From NCBI GenBank assembly GCA_964529715.1, contig CAZGXI010000018.1, forward strand, positions 1 to 64,000: a DNA stretch of 64,000 nt. Direction: 5' to 3'. This document shows positions 23,724 through 32,545 of this stretch, piece by piece (position 1 is the stretch's first letter; each line of letters begins with the position of its first letter). Both the position numbers and the translations under genes were made by a program. The notes below the pieces were generated by a model. It ran no database searches. It was given only the letters and a program-made list of their open reading frames with translations, and was not told the DNA's origin. The DNA comes from CAZGXI01 sp964529715. Lineage in GTDB: Bacteria > Chloroflexota > Anaerolineae > Aggregatilineales > Ch27.

Positions 23724-24908
23724 CTATGCCCCGTCCAGCGCCCGCATCATCTCCCAGGCGAAGTGCGCCGCGCGCTCCATCCCCGCCGGGCGGATGTTGG
23801 CCGCGTTGTCGGCATATTGATGCCACTGTGCCAGCCAGCCATCGGCCCCGACGCCCACCAGGCACATGCCCCGGAAACCCCGGCTGCGCAGACTGCCCAC
23901 CTCTTCCAGGATCACTACCTCGCGCCCCTGGACGGCCAATTCGGGATGCGCACGCGCGGTCTGCTGGGCCAGGGCCAGCGATTCGGGATCAGGACGATAG
24001 GCCCCCAGCGGCAGCAAGGCCGTGTGGCGCGTCACATAGGCGATGTCGTCTGTGCCGACCATCTCAAAATCGATAAACCAGGCATCCCTCAGGCGGTCGC
24101 CGTAAGCATCTAACAGCGCGTGCGTGCCCAGGCAACCGACCTCCTCCGCGCCGGTGAAGGCCAGCCAGACCTCGGTGTGCTGAAGCGGATGCTGCTGCAA
24201 CTGGGCGCCGAGTCCCAGCAGGCAGGCGACGGCAGTGGCGTTGTCGTTCGCTCCATCAACGAAGCCACCGCCCTCGTCGGCGATCAAAGTCAACAGGCCG
24301 GTTGCCATCCCGACCATGCTCAGGCGGCGCAGCCATTCTGCTGCCCGCCCGACGCCCAACGCCTGCGCGACCTGGGTCAGGCCGTTGAGCGCCGTCGCGC
24401 CGAAGCCTATCGTCGTCATAGGCAAGATCAGGCGCTTAAATTCCGGAGCAAAGGTCAGGCGATGCTTGTTCGTGTCGGTGTGGCCGAGCAGTACCACCGT
24501 GCGCCGCGTCTGCCCGGCGGCAGGAATACGCGCGATCAGCGTGGCGCTCTGGCCCGCGACCGGGTTCAGGGCCATCAACGGCTGCCGGCGTCCGCTCATA
24601 TTCCGCCACACGGCATAAGCAAGCCCCAGTGCCGCCAACCCGCCTCCCAGCTTGCCCAAACGCCCCAGCCAGCCCAGCAGATTTCCCGCCAGGGCCAGGG
24701 AGAGGGGAATAATCTGGCCGTAGCCCCAGGTGTCTGGTGTGGGGAAAGGCAGTTCTTCCACCTCGGTGATGCCCATCCCGGCCAGCGCGCTGCGCACATA
24801 CACACGGGCGGCTTCCTCTTCTGGGTGGCCTGCCGGACGCGGCCCGATTTCCTCGGCCAGTGCCCGCACGTGGGCCATCAACGCCTCTGCCGAAAGCGCG
24901 TCGGTCAT
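23724..24908 (-). CDS. M28-family zinc metallopeptidase with membrane segment
   Basis: Encodes 394 residues from ATG 24908 (GGGAGGGAG upstream). The M28 metal and catalytic motifs are all visible: LLGHTDTNKH, DGANDNATAV (bridging Asp and next Asp), TGAEEVGCLG (catalytic Glu pair), FEMVGTDD and the final QWHQYADN His. Between about 75 and 110 a hydrophobic stretch (IIPLSLALAGNLLGWLGRL, LAALGLAYAVWR) could form one or two membrane helices. It likely acts as an aminopeptidase or carboxypeptidase. No signal peptide is seen at the start. Confidence 0.85.
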   Translation of the reverse strand: MTDALSAEALMAHVRALAEEIGPRPAGHPEEEAARVYVRSALAGMGITEVEELPFPTPDTWGYGQIIPLSLALAGNLLGWLGRLGKLGGGLAALGLAYAVWRNMSGRRQPLMALNPVAGQSATLIARIPAAGQTRRTVVLLGHTDTNKHRLTFAPEFKRLILPMTTIGFGATALNGLTQVAQALGVGRAAEWLRRLSMVGMATGLLTLIADEGGGFVDGANDNATAVACLLGLGAQLQQHPLQHTEVWLAFTGAEEVGCLGTHALLDAYGDRLRDAWFIDFEMVGTDDIAYVTRHTALLPLGAYRPDPESLALAQQTARAHPELAVQGREVVILEEVGSLRSRGFRGMCLVGVGADGWLAQWHQYADNAANIRPAGMERAAHFAWEMMRALDGA

Positions 24909-24920
24909 GACTCCCTCCCT

Positions 24921-24948
24921 CGTATAATGTGACACTCTCCATTATACG
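24921..24948. promoter_or_regulatory. inverted repeat carrying TATAAT on both strands, at the kimA-like stop codon
   Basis: CGTATAATG (24921-24929) and CATTATACG (24940-24948) are exact inverted copies, 10 bases apart. On the minus strand the upstream TATAAT could be a -10 for the M28 peptidase gene, whose ATG is 34 bases away. It could equally be an operator or a weak hairpin. Confidence 0.35.
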
Positions 24949-26879
24949 TGGTGGTGGCCGTTTCGGTGCACCTGATAGGGAACGGAGGTGACGATCACGC
25001 GATCCAGGTTGCGTAGCGCCAGGTTGAAGATCAGCTGGCTGTTCTGGTGCAGCGCCTGCTCCCAGTAGCTATCCATCACCAGGTAGCCCATGATGATGTG
25101 CACGAACATGTCCGGGTTTTCGTCCAGGATTTGCTCGACATACTCGCGCACGGGGTCGGCCAGCAGGCGATAGGGCGACGGGATGACGATCAGTTCGCCT
25201 TCGCCGATGCGCTTCTGCCACTTGTCCTGCACCGTTTGCGCTTTTTCCGGGTTCACGCCGATGTGAATGGCCTTCCAGGGATGGCCTAGCGACTTGGCGA
25301 CATTGACCAGCCGCACTGTCTCGCGGTGCACGTCGTCCACCAGGATGATCGTTTGTACCGGGCGAGGGGAGATGTCTGGGCGTACCCCTTCCATGCTCAG
25401 GGCGCGCGCCACGTCTTTATAGTGGTAGTGGATGCGGAAGAAGACCAGCACCAGCGACGGGATGAGCAGCACCACGAACCAGGCGCCGCTGGTGAACTTG
25501 GTGATGGCGAAGATCAGCATGACAATACCGGTGCATACTGCGCCGAACGCGCTAATCGCCATCTTCAACCGCCAATGGCGGTCGTATTCCAACGGCGCTT
25601 CCAGCCCCTGGACCACCTCGCCGGGCTGGAGTTTGCCGACTTTGCGCATGTGGATCACCATGCCGGTCTGCGAGATGGTGAAGCTGAGGAACACGCCAAT
25701 AGCATACAGCGGGATCAGCGCAGTCACGCTGGCGTTGAGCAGAATCACCAGCGTCGAAGCGGCCAGCGACAGGAACACGATACCCCACGAAAAGACCAGC
25801 CGTCCGCCGCGATAGGTGAGCTGGCGCGGCAAAAAGCCGTCGCCCGCGTGCAGCGCGGCCAGCCGGGGGAAGTCCGCGTAGCTGGTGTTGGCAGCCATGA
25901 TCAGGATCAGCGTCGTGCCCGCCAGGGTCAGCAGGTAGAAGGGGCTTTCTTCGCCATGCACCGTGCGCGCAAGCTGCGAGATGATCGTTTCGGTGTGGGT
26001 GGGCACAGCGTGAATCTGGTTCGCCAGCACGGTGATGCCTAGGAACAGCACGATCAAGATGCTGCTCATGGCGATCAAGGTCGTGGCGGCGTTGTGGCTG
26101 CGCGGCTGCTTGAAGGCGGTGATACCGTTGGAGATGGCCTCCACGCCCGTCAGCGCGGTACATCCGCTGGAGAAGGCGCGCAGGATCAGGAACAGGCCCA
26201 GCGGCTCCACCACGCTAGTATGGATCGCTTCCACGGCGGTGACGGTCGGCAGCGTGCCGGTCAGCAACTTGAAAAAGCCGACGATCAGCGTGAAGAACAT
26301 CATCGCCAGGAAGAAGTAGGTGGGCACCGCGAAGACCCGCCCGCTTTCCTTGACGCCGCGTAGGTTGACGATCATCATGAGGGCGATCACGCCGACGGCC
26401 AGTTCCACGCGGAACGGCAGCAGCCCCGGAAAAGCTGAGGTGATCTGCGCCACGCCGGAGGAAATGCTCACGGCCACCGTCAGGATGTAGTCGGTCAGCA
26501 GGGCCGCCCCGGCCACCTGCGCCGGCACCTCGCCCAGGTTGTCGCGGGCGACGATGTACGCACCGCCGCCGTTGGGATAGGCGTAGATGGTCTGGCGGTA
26601 GGAGATGGTCACGATGACCAGCAGCACGGCGATGGCGATGGCAATCGGGATCGACAGGCCGAGCAGGGCCGCGCCGGTGCCCGCCATCGACAGGATGATC
26701 AGGATTTCCTCGGTCGCATAGGCTGTCGAGGACAGCGCGTCGGAAGCAAATACAGCCAACCCTACTGGACGGCTGACGGCCTGGTGCGGGAGTTCTTTGG
26801 TTGCCAGGGGTTTGCCGAACAGCAGGCGGTAGAGGTTAAAGCGCGATCGGTCGTCTTTGGTTGTCGAGTGTGCAGACAT
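24942..26879 (-). CDS. KimA/YdaO-like APC-superfamily potassium importer
   Basis: Encodes 645 residues. N-terminal LFGKPLATKELPHQAVSRP leads to the hallmark VGLAVFASDALSSTAYATEEILIIL of KimA-type transporters. About twelve membrane helices follow, then a ~150-residue cytosolic domain (from about 500: DISPRPVQTIILVDDVHRETVRLVNVAKSL) of the universal-stress-protein-like fold. In Bacillus this protein imports K+ with protons and is controlled by cyclic di-AMP. No ydaO riboswitch is evident here, but a hairpin abuts the ribosome site. Amino acid transport by a related APC member is the alternative. Confidence 0.82.
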   Translation of the reverse strand: MSAHSTTKDDRSRFNLYRLLFGKPLATKELPHQAVSRPVGLAVFASDALSSTAYATEEILIILSMAGTGAALLGLSIPIAIAIAVLLVIVTISYRQTIYAYPNGGGAYIVARDNLGEVPAQVAGAALLTDYILTVAVSISSGVAQITSAFPGLLPFRVELAVGVIALMMIVNLRGVKESGRVFAVPTYFFLAMMFFTLIVGFFKLLTGTLPTVTAVEAIHTSVVEPLGLFLILRAFSSGCTALTGVEAISNGITAFKQPRSHNAATTLIAMSSILIVLFLGITVLANQIHAVPTHTETIISQLARTVHGEESPFYLLTLAGTTLILIMAANTSYADFPRLAALHAGDGFLPRQLTYRGGRLVFSWGIVFLSLAASTLVILLNASVTALIPLYAIGVFLSFTISQTGMVIHMRKVGKLQPGEVVQGLEAPLEYDRHWRLKMAISAFGAVCTGIVMLIFAITKFTSGAWFVVLLIPSLVLVFFRIHYHYKDVARALSMEGVRPDISPRPVQTIILVDDVHRETVRLVNVAKSLGHPWKAIHIGVNPEKAQTVQDKWQKRIGEGELIVIPSPYRLLADPVREYVEQILDENPDMFVHIIMGYLVMDSYWEQALHQNSQLIFNLALRNLDRVIVTSVPYQVHRNGHHHV

Positions 26880-26888
26880 ACGTATCCT

Positions 26889-26909
26889 GGGGGTCAGAAA
26901 GCGACCCCC
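26889..26909 (-). promoter_or_regulatory. hairpin abutting the ribosome site of the kimA-like gene
   Basis: Minus strand: GGGGGTC, a 7-base loop, GACCCCC, immediately followed by AGGATACGT and the ATG at 26879. A TACAAT at 26963-26968 may be the promoter. The leader of about 80 bases is too short for a ydaO riboswitch. The stem could limit ribosome access. Confidence 0.4.
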
Positions 26910-27064
26910 CTCATCCGCGTAGCTAGCGTGGATTTATCGATAGAAGAACGAAATACCGTCCTATTGTAGCTGATTTTGCTCTGAAATTCTATCCAAATTC
27001 GCCCCACCGCCGCTTGTGCGAGTCGATTGGTACAGAGTATACGAATCGTTGGGACAGATCGCCC

Positions 27065-27391
27065 TTACCCGGCCTCCTTGATCATGATCAGCAGCATGAC
27101 GACCGTCGTCTTTGCCAGGACGCTGTGGGGAAGCTGTGGTGGCATGTGCACCCACGTCCCGGCGCGGGCCGGCAGCGCGTCGCCGCCGAGGGTCAGATCG
27201 GCCTCGCCCTGCAAGATGTGCAGAATAGCCGTCTGCGCCGAGGTGTGTTCCGAAAGTTCTTGCCCCGGCGCAAAGCCGAACAGGATGGCGCTGATGCGGT
27301 CGTCTTTGTAAAAGGTGCGGCTGACGATGGTATCGGGGGGAATGTCTTTCACCAGGTCAGCCAGATCAGGGATGAGGTGATAGGCACTCAT
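27065..27391 (-). CDS. small cupin-domain protein
   Basis: Encodes 108 residues from ATG 27391 (AAAGGAGC upstream). Cupin motif 1 is GQELSEHTSAQTAILHILQGEADLTLGG, with His and Glu/Gln ligand positions only partly kept; motif 2 is PARAGTWVHMPPQLPHSV with its His. Single-domain cupins of this size are often sensors, isomerases or dioxygenase-like. No partner points to the reaction. Longer in-frame extensions upstream overlap the rhomboid gene and are not used. Confidence 0.82.
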   Translation of the reverse strand: MSAYHLIPDLADLVKDIPPDTIVSRTFYKDDRISAILFGFAPGQELSEHTSAQTAILHILQGEADLTLGGDALPARAGTWVHMPPQLPHSVLAKTTVVMLLIMIKEAG

Positions 27392-27426
27392 GGAAAGCTC
27401 CTTTTGTTGTGGCCCGCCGGTTAACG

Positions 27427-28149
27427 TTACCACCAGGGATTGTTCTCGGTGTGACGATAGACCATATAGACGCGCTCTGGGGCGGGCGGCTGGGGAAACA
27501 GCCGGGTAAACAGCCAGGTCAACACCGCGCCGGCAATAAACCCGCCGATATGCGCAAAGAAAGCCACCCCGCCGCCGATCAACATCCCGACCGATCCGAG
27601 GCCGTTGAAGACTTGAAGCACAAACCACATCCCCAGCACCCACACTGCCGAAAGTTCGACCATGCGGACGAAATAGCCCAGCAAGATCAGCCCGCGCACG
27701 CGCACTGTTGGGAACAGGACTAGGTAGCCGCCCAACACCCCGGCAATGGCCCCGCTGGCGCCGACCATCGGCACATTTGAGCCGGGATCGACGGCGACCT
27801 GCGCCAGGGCGGCGGCAAACCCACACGCAAAGTAAAAACCCACATAGAGCAGGATTCCCATGCGGTCTTCCAGATTGTCCCCAAAAATCCACAGGTACAG
27901 CATGTTGCCCAACAGATGCGCCCAGCCACCGTGCATGAACATCGAGCGGACCACGTCAAGCAGGCTTTCCAGATTAAAGCCTAACTGCGACGGCACAATT
28001 GCCCAGTCGCGCAGCAGGCTCGTGAAGGCGCGTTCGTTGCCCAATAGCGGCAGCTCGAAGATCACGAAGACGAGCACATTGATGGCGATCAGGACAACGG
28101 TAGCCAAAGGAAACCGCCGCGTTGGATTGATGTCACTCAAAGGTAGCAT
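27427..28149 (-). CDS. rhomboid-family intramembrane serine protease
   Basis: Encodes 240 residues from ATG 28149 (AGGAG upstream). Membrane protein with about six helices. The Ser-His dyad is Ser132 in GASGAIAGVLGGY and His200 in FFAHIGGFIAG. The upstream HGGWAHLLGNMLYLWIFGDN with its conserved His-Asn-type oxyanion region is also typical. It cuts membrane proteins within or near the bilayer. Followed on the same strand by the cupin gene, 35 bases away. Confidence 0.92.
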   Translation of the reverse strand: MLPLSDINPTRRFPLATVVLIAINVLVFVIFELPLLGNERAFTSLLRDWAIVPSQLGFNLESLLDVVRSMFMHGGWAHLLGNMLYLWIFGDNLEDRMGILLYVGFYFACGFAAALAQVAVDPGSNVPMVGASGAIAGVLGGYLVLFPTVRVRGLILLGYFVRMVELSAVWVLGMWFVLQVFNGLGSVGMLIGGGVAFFAHIGGFIAGAVLTWLFTRLFPQPPAPERVYMVYRHTENNPWW

Positions 28150-28328
28150 GACGTACAACTCCTGGTATTTCAGCATAAAAACGACAGCTATAGTCAGACC
28201 TTTGGGCAGGAGTATAGCGCCACAAGCGCGCCCGGCACAAAACAAGTTGCGCGCCAGCCTGTGCGCAGTAAACTAGGAAACCAACATTCCACACTACTTC
28301 CCGGCGACAGGCCGGGCAAGGTTGTATC

Positions 28329-29225
28329 ATGAGCCATTCACCCGGAACGGACCGTCAGTTGCTCACTGAACGCGCCTACGCCACCGACGACAAATTGAGC
28401 ATCCGCCACCGCACCCACGAACTATATACTGTGCCGCAGATCGACTTCACCAAATGGGTGCTGGACTGCATCACCTGGCGGGGCGACGAGGTGGTGCTGG
28501 ACATCGGCGCGGGGCCGGGGCTGTACTTCGGCCCGGTGCGGGCGCGCATCCCGCACGGGAAATTGGTGGCGGGTGATCTGTCGTTCGGCATGGTGCGCCG
28601 CCAGCGCGAGAACTATCTGGTCGCCGGGAGCAGCCTGCTCAACGCGGACGCACAGGCACTGCCTTTTCCCGAATCGGTTTTCGACGTGGTGCTGGCGAAT
28701 CACATGCTTTACCACGTGCCTGATCTAGATCGCGCCCTGACGGAGATTCGGCGCGTGCTCAAGCCGACCGGGGTGCTCGTCGCCGCCACCAACAGCGAGC
28801 ACAACATGCCGGAGTTCACCACGCTGTTTCGGCGCGCCCTGCTGCTGGTGACGAACTTCGCGCACGACCGGCAGTTCGGCCCGGTGCTGAACACCGCCGG
28901 CCCATTCACGCTGGAAAACGGTCTGGGCCGCCTGGCGAAGCATTTCTACGCCGTTGCCCGCTACGACATCCCTTCGACGCTGGTGTTTCCCGAAGTCGAG
29001 CCGGTGATGGCCTATCTGGACAGTATGCGCGACCTGGGCGAGGGGCAGCTCCCGGAGGGCATCACCTGGGAGCAATTCATGGACGTGATGAGCCAGCAGG
29101 TGCGACGGCTGATCGGTTACGCCGGGAAGCTGGTGGTGAACAAACTGTCGGGCGCGCTGGTGGCGACACAGGCGGGCGGCTTCGCTGGGGAATACGTCGC
29201 CATGCTTAAGCAAAGCTGGTTTTGA
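28329..29225 (+). CDS. SAM-dependent class I methyltransferase
   Basis: Encodes 298 residues. SAM-binding motif I is VVLDIGAGPGLYFGPV (about 55-70), motif II GKLVAGDLSFGMV, then NADAQALPFPESVFDVVLANHMLYHVPD and the Methyltransf_11-type RRVLKPTGVLVAATNS. Acceptor unknown; small-molecule methylation is typical for this subfamily. It is divergent from the rhomboid gene. Confidence 0.88.
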   Translation: MSHSPGTDRQLLTERAYATDDKLSIRHRTHELYTVPQIDFTKWVLDCITWRGDEVVLDIGAGPGLYFGPVRARIPHGKLVAGDLSFGMVRRQRENYLVAGSSLLNADAQALPFPESVFDVVLANHMLYHVPDLDRALTEIRRVLKPTGVLVAATNSEHNMPEFTTLFRRALLLVTNFAHDRQFGPVLNTAGPFTLENGLGRLAKHFYAVARYDIPSTLVFPEVEPVMAYLDSMRDLGEGQLPEGITWEQFMDVMSQQVRRLIGYAGKLVVNKLSGALVATQAGGFAGEYVAMLKQSWF

Positions 29226-29234
29226 GCCGCACAC

Positions 29235-30161
29235 TCATCGTTTTGCACGCCGGGCGCGGGCGGCCTCGGCCTGCCGCAGGATCGCGTTGATGTCCTGTTG
29301 CGGTGGCGGCGCGGGCGGGGTCGGCTGAACGGGTGTTGCGCCCGGTTGGGCGGCGTCGGGGGAGGTAGGCGCTTTGCCGAGCGCCCCGGCGCGACGGGCT
29401 ATCTCCTGAGCCAGCGATCCATCGTGTTCCATTTGCCAATACAGGGCGTTCCAATAGATCAGCTTGGCGGCACGTTGGGCGGCCTGCTGCACCTGTGGCG
29501 CACGATCCGCCACGAACGCTGCCGCCAGGATGGGCAGCGCCGCCGGGTTATTGAGAGTCGCCAGTTCGCCTGCCGCACGCGCGCGTTGGGCAGGGTCGGG
29601 CGATTCGCGCAGACGGCGCACCCACACAGTAATATCCGCCGTGCTGGGCGCTGCCGCCGGGACGCGCTGCACCCCGATCTGCGGGCGGTTAACGCCCATG
29701 TTCGACTCGGCCCATTCCGCGCCGGGCTGCATGGCGGCGTTGATCATGCCACCCACCGGCAGGCCCGCCAGCGCCCCGCCAATGGCAACCGCCGTCGTCA
29801 GGCCGGCCTTTTTTGTCGCCGCATCGCCGCGCATCTTCATCAGTTCCATATCTAGGCTATCCTGCATCTTCTTCATCAATTCGGCCTCGGCGGGGTCTTC
29901 GCGGTTGGCGATCTCGCGGTCGATGCCGAAGTGACGGAAGATCTCGTTGAGCGTGGAATAGCCCGCCTGATGGGCAGCATGGAGGCGTTGACCTGCCCAG
30001 GCCAGCGCCTCGCGGACGGCGGGGTCGGTCTCGGCCCGGTAACGCTGACCCACCGCGCCCAGTGCGCGTGTCTCCTCAAGCACGCCTAACAGCCGCGCCG
30101 TGCTGATGCGCACATCGGGCCGGGGGTGGTTCAATGCCTTTAGAAGGTCTTCCAGGTTCAT
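29235..30161 (-). CDS. HEAT-repeat protein with glycine-rich hydrophobic segment
   Basis: Encodes 308 residues. N-terminal HEAT-like units (about 5-60, HPRPDVRISTARLLG, DPAVREALAWAG) and further ones at about 185-240 (SPDPAQRARAAGELATL, APQVQQAAQRAAKLI). Between them a small hydrophobic segment, AGLTTAVAIGGALAGLPVGGMI (~118-139), could insert into a membrane. The C-terminal tail is Pro/Gln-rich and ends very basic (ARARRAKR). Likely a scaffold for protein contacts; no enzyme motif is seen. Confidence 0.72.
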   Translation of the reverse strand: MNLEDLLKALNHPRPDVRISTARLLGVLEETRALGAVGQRYRAETDPAVREALAWAGQRLHAAHQAGYSTLNEIFRHFGIDREIANREDPAEAELMKKMQDSLDMELMKMRGDAATKKAGLTTAVAIGGALAGLPVGGMINAAMQPGAEWAESNMGVNRPQIGVQRVPAAAPSTADITVWVRRLRESPDPAQRARAAGELATLNNPAALPILAAAFVADRAPQVQQAAQRAAKLIYWNALYWQMEHDGSLAQEIARRAGALGKAPTSPDAAQPGATPVQPTPPAPPPQQDINAILRQAEAARARRAKR

Positions 30162-30289
30162 GGACGATTCCTATTTCCTTGCGTATTTAATTTCCACTAA
30201 ACACCCGGATCGCGCGGCGGTCAATCTGAAAGATTTCCCACCAGACTACCTGCCTGCTGGCAGGATGTTTGCGCTGGCGCGCTGACAGC

Positions 30290-31300
30290 CTATCTCCGGC
30301 CTGGCTTTTTATCGGAGCGGCGGCTGCCTCCGCCGGGGCGGCGATCTACTGGGCGGCGCGGCGGGCGATAGGCGTCGCGTTCTTCGTCCCGGCGGCGAGA
30401 TGGCCTGGCCGGGCGAGCGGCGGGCGGTTGGCGCGAGGGACGTTCGACGTCGCTGGCGTCAGCTTTCCGGCGCGGTTTCGGCCCGGATGGGCGCGCCGGG
30501 CGCTTCTCTGCCTTCGGGCCGGGCTTTTCCCCTGTTACGCGGCGCGGCCTGCGCGAGAAAGCGCCTTTGAGCGCCGCCGGGTTGCGCTTGAGTTGGGCCA
30601 CTTCGTCTTCACTCAGATAGCGCCACTCGCCCGGCTTCATATCGCCCAGGTCCAGCGCGCCGATGCGCGTGCGGATCAGACGCACGACGTGCAGGTGCAG
30701 CGCCGCCGCTGTCCGCCGAATCTGCCGCTTGCGCCCCTCTCCCATGACGATTTCCAGCCAGGTCGAACCGCCCTCCTGGCGCAGGATACGCACGTCCGCC
30801 GGGCCGGTAGGGCCGTCGTCCAGCTCCACACCGCCGTAGCGCCAGCGGTCCAGGGCCGCATCGTCCACGTGGCCGTTGACCAGCACGTGGTAGGTCTTGC
30901 GGTGGCCGTAACGGGGATGGGTGATGCGCTGCGTCAGCGTCCCGTCGTTGGTCAGCAGGATCAGCCCTTCGCTGTCGGCGTCCAGCCGCCCGACCGGGTA
31001 GACGCGCTCGGCCACGTGGACAAGGTCGAGCACGGTGGGGCGCTTCTCCTGGCGCTGGGCGCGCGCCGCACTGATCACACCGGTGGGCTTGTAGAGCGCG
31101 ATGTAGACCGGCGCGGCAGCCTTGAAGGACACCAGCTGCCCATCCACGCGGATCAGGTCGCGGGCGGGGTCGGCCTTCGCACCGAGTTCGGCCACGTTGC
31201 CGTTCACAGTCACGCGGTGCAGGCGGATCAACTCTTCGGCTTCGCGGCGGGAGGCAATTCCGGCGCGGGCGAGTATCTTTTGCAGACGTTCTTCAGGCAT
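30290..31300 (-). CDS. rluB: RNA pseudouridine synthase, RsuA/RluB family
   Basis: Encodes 336 residues from ATG 31300. An N-terminal S4 domain (about 1-60, ERLQKILARAGIASRREAEELI) is followed by the catalytic domain with GRLDADSEGLILLTNDG, whose Asp is the nucleophile, and later MGEGRKRQIRR. The C-terminal ~90 residues are extremely Arg/Pro/Lys-rich, as in many RluB proteins. It would convert a uridine in ribosomal RNA to pseudouridine. The RsuA/RluB/RluE/RluF choice is by overall similarity. The preceding methyltransferase gene stops within 15 bases of this start. Confidence 0.87.
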   Translation of the reverse strand: MPEERLQKILARAGIASRREAEELIRLHRVTVNGNVAELGAKADPARDLIRVDGQLVSFKAAAPVYIALYKPTGVISAARAQRQEKRPTVLDLVHVAERVYPVGRLDADSEGLILLTNDGTLTQRITHPRYGHRKTYHVLVNGHVDDAALDRWRYGGVELDDGPTGPADVRILRQEGGSTWLEIVMGEGRKRQIRRTAAALHLHVVRLIRTRIGALDLGDMKPGEWRYLSEDEVAQLKRNPAALKGAFSRRPRRVTGEKPGPKAEKRPARPSGPKPRRKADASDVERPSRQPPAARPARPSRRRDEERDAYRPPRRPVDRRPGGGSRRSDKKPGRR

Positions 31301-31314
31301 CTTAGGCCTCGTCT

Positions 31315-32397
31315 TCACTTTCGAGCGGTAGGGGGAGCGTCTTGCCGACGTTTTCCCGGATGCGGGGCGCTTTCTTGAACGTCACCTTCACCTGGCGTCG
31401 GCCATCCTAGGTCTCCCGGTGTTCGTACCTCGTCAAATACATGAACAGGGTCTTTTGAAATTCCGTTGATCCGCGCTGCTGCCATGTTGAGCGCCGCCGG
31501 ATTGTTGTCAATGCCGATCCAGCGGCGGCCCAGGCGTTGCGCGACCGCAATGGCCGTCCCGCAGCCGCAAAACGGATCGAGTACGAGATCGCCCTCGTTG
31601 CTGCTGACCCGGATGATCCGCTCCAACAACGCCTCCGGTTTTTGCGTCGGATAGCCGAGCCGTTCGGCGTCTTCCCGGTTCAACTGCTCGATGCCCAGCC
31701 AGTAATCTTCCGGCAGCTTGTCCAGGGGATAACGATACACTCTGCCCGTCCGACGATCTTTTTTCTCCTGCCAGGGCGTTCCGTGTTCATCGACCACCAC
31801 TTTCATGTGGCTGTCGGGCTTGCGCGGGACGCGGATGGCCGGGTCGTGGTCATTAAAGGTCCAGGCATCGCCGCGTGTATACCAGAAGATGACATCGTGC
31901 TTGCGGCCAAAAGTTTTCCTGGACCGCCCGCCAATTGAATAACACCACACAATTTCGTTGCGAAAGTGCTCTTCGCCAAAGACGGCATCCAGTAGCAGCT
32001 TGAGGTAGTGGCTGGCGGTCGGGTCGCAGTGCAGGTAGAGGCTGCCGGTCGGTTTGAGCACCCGGCGCAGTTCCACCAGGCGCGGGGCCATCATGGTCAG
32101 GTAGGCCAGCATGTTCCCTTCGCCCAGCAGCAGGCGAAAGCCGCGCATCGTCTCGGCGATGCGCCCGCCCGACTCGACCACCTCTTCGTGGCTCAGCGCG
32201 GCCTCCTGATCCCAGTACCAGGTGTCCTTGAACGCCTTGAGCTGCGCCTCAGAACGAGCGCCACCCTGTTCCGCGAACAGGATGTTGTAGTCCCGCCGGC
32301 TGTTGAACGGCGGGTCGAGATACACCAGATCGACCGACTCGTCTTTGATGTGGCGCCGCAAGACGGGCAGATTGTCGCCGTAGTAGAGTGTGTCCAT
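31315..32397 (-). CDS. orphan site-specific DNA methyltransferase (beta-like motif order)
   Basis: Encodes about 360 residues from ATG 32397. Motif IV comes first, LVYLDPPFNSRRDYN (DPPF at 28-31), and the SAM-binding motif FCGCGTAIAVAQRLGRRWIGID lies near the C-terminus after VLDPFC. This order defines the beta group, which methylates adenine N6 or cytosine N4. A recognition segment lies between. No endonuclease gene is adjacent, so it may be an orphan used for regulation or a remnant of a restriction system. The tail is basic. Confidence 0.87.
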   Translation of the reverse strand: MDTLYYGDNLPVLRRHIKDESVDLVYLDPPFNSRRDYNILFAEQGGARSEAQLKAFKDTWYWDQEAALSHEEVVESGGRIAETMRGFRLLLGEGNMLAYLTMMAPRLVELRRVLKPTGSLYLHCDPTASHYLKLLLDAVFGEEHFRNEIVWCYSIGGRSRKTFGRKHDVIFWYTRGDAWTFNDHDPAIRVPRKPDSHMKVVVDEHGTPWQEKKDRRTGRVYRYPLDKLPEDYWLGIEQLNREDAERLGYPTQKPEALLERIIRVSSNEGDLVLDPFCGCGTAIAVAQRLGRRWIGIDNNPAALNMAAARINGISKDPVHVFDEVRTPGDLGWPTPGEGDVQESAPHPGKRRQDAPPTARK

Positions 32398-32440
32398 CGC
32401 CGTCCTGATCGTTGACCCCACCAGAGACGTTCATTGTTTT

Positions 32441-32449
32441 ATTATAGCA
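32441..32449 (-). promoter_or_regulatory. extended -10 promoter of the orphan methyltransferase gene
   Basis: Minus strand TGCTATAAT: a perfect TATAAT (32441-32446) with the TG-type extension. It lies about 45 bases upstream of ATG 32397. No convincing -35 is present, which fits an extended -10 promoter. Confidence 0.55.
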
Positions 32450-32545
32450 CAGCGCATGGATCGGCCTGGGCCGGGCAAAATCAGCGGCGGGGATATACAA
32501 TCGAGGGCGCAATCGCTGCCTTATCCGCTTCAGGAGAGAACTCCC

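Noticed and set aside
26880..27064. ydaO (cyclic di-AMP) riboswitch before the KimA-like gene
   Set aside because: The leader after the likely -10 is only ~80 bases and lacks the conserved core stretches.
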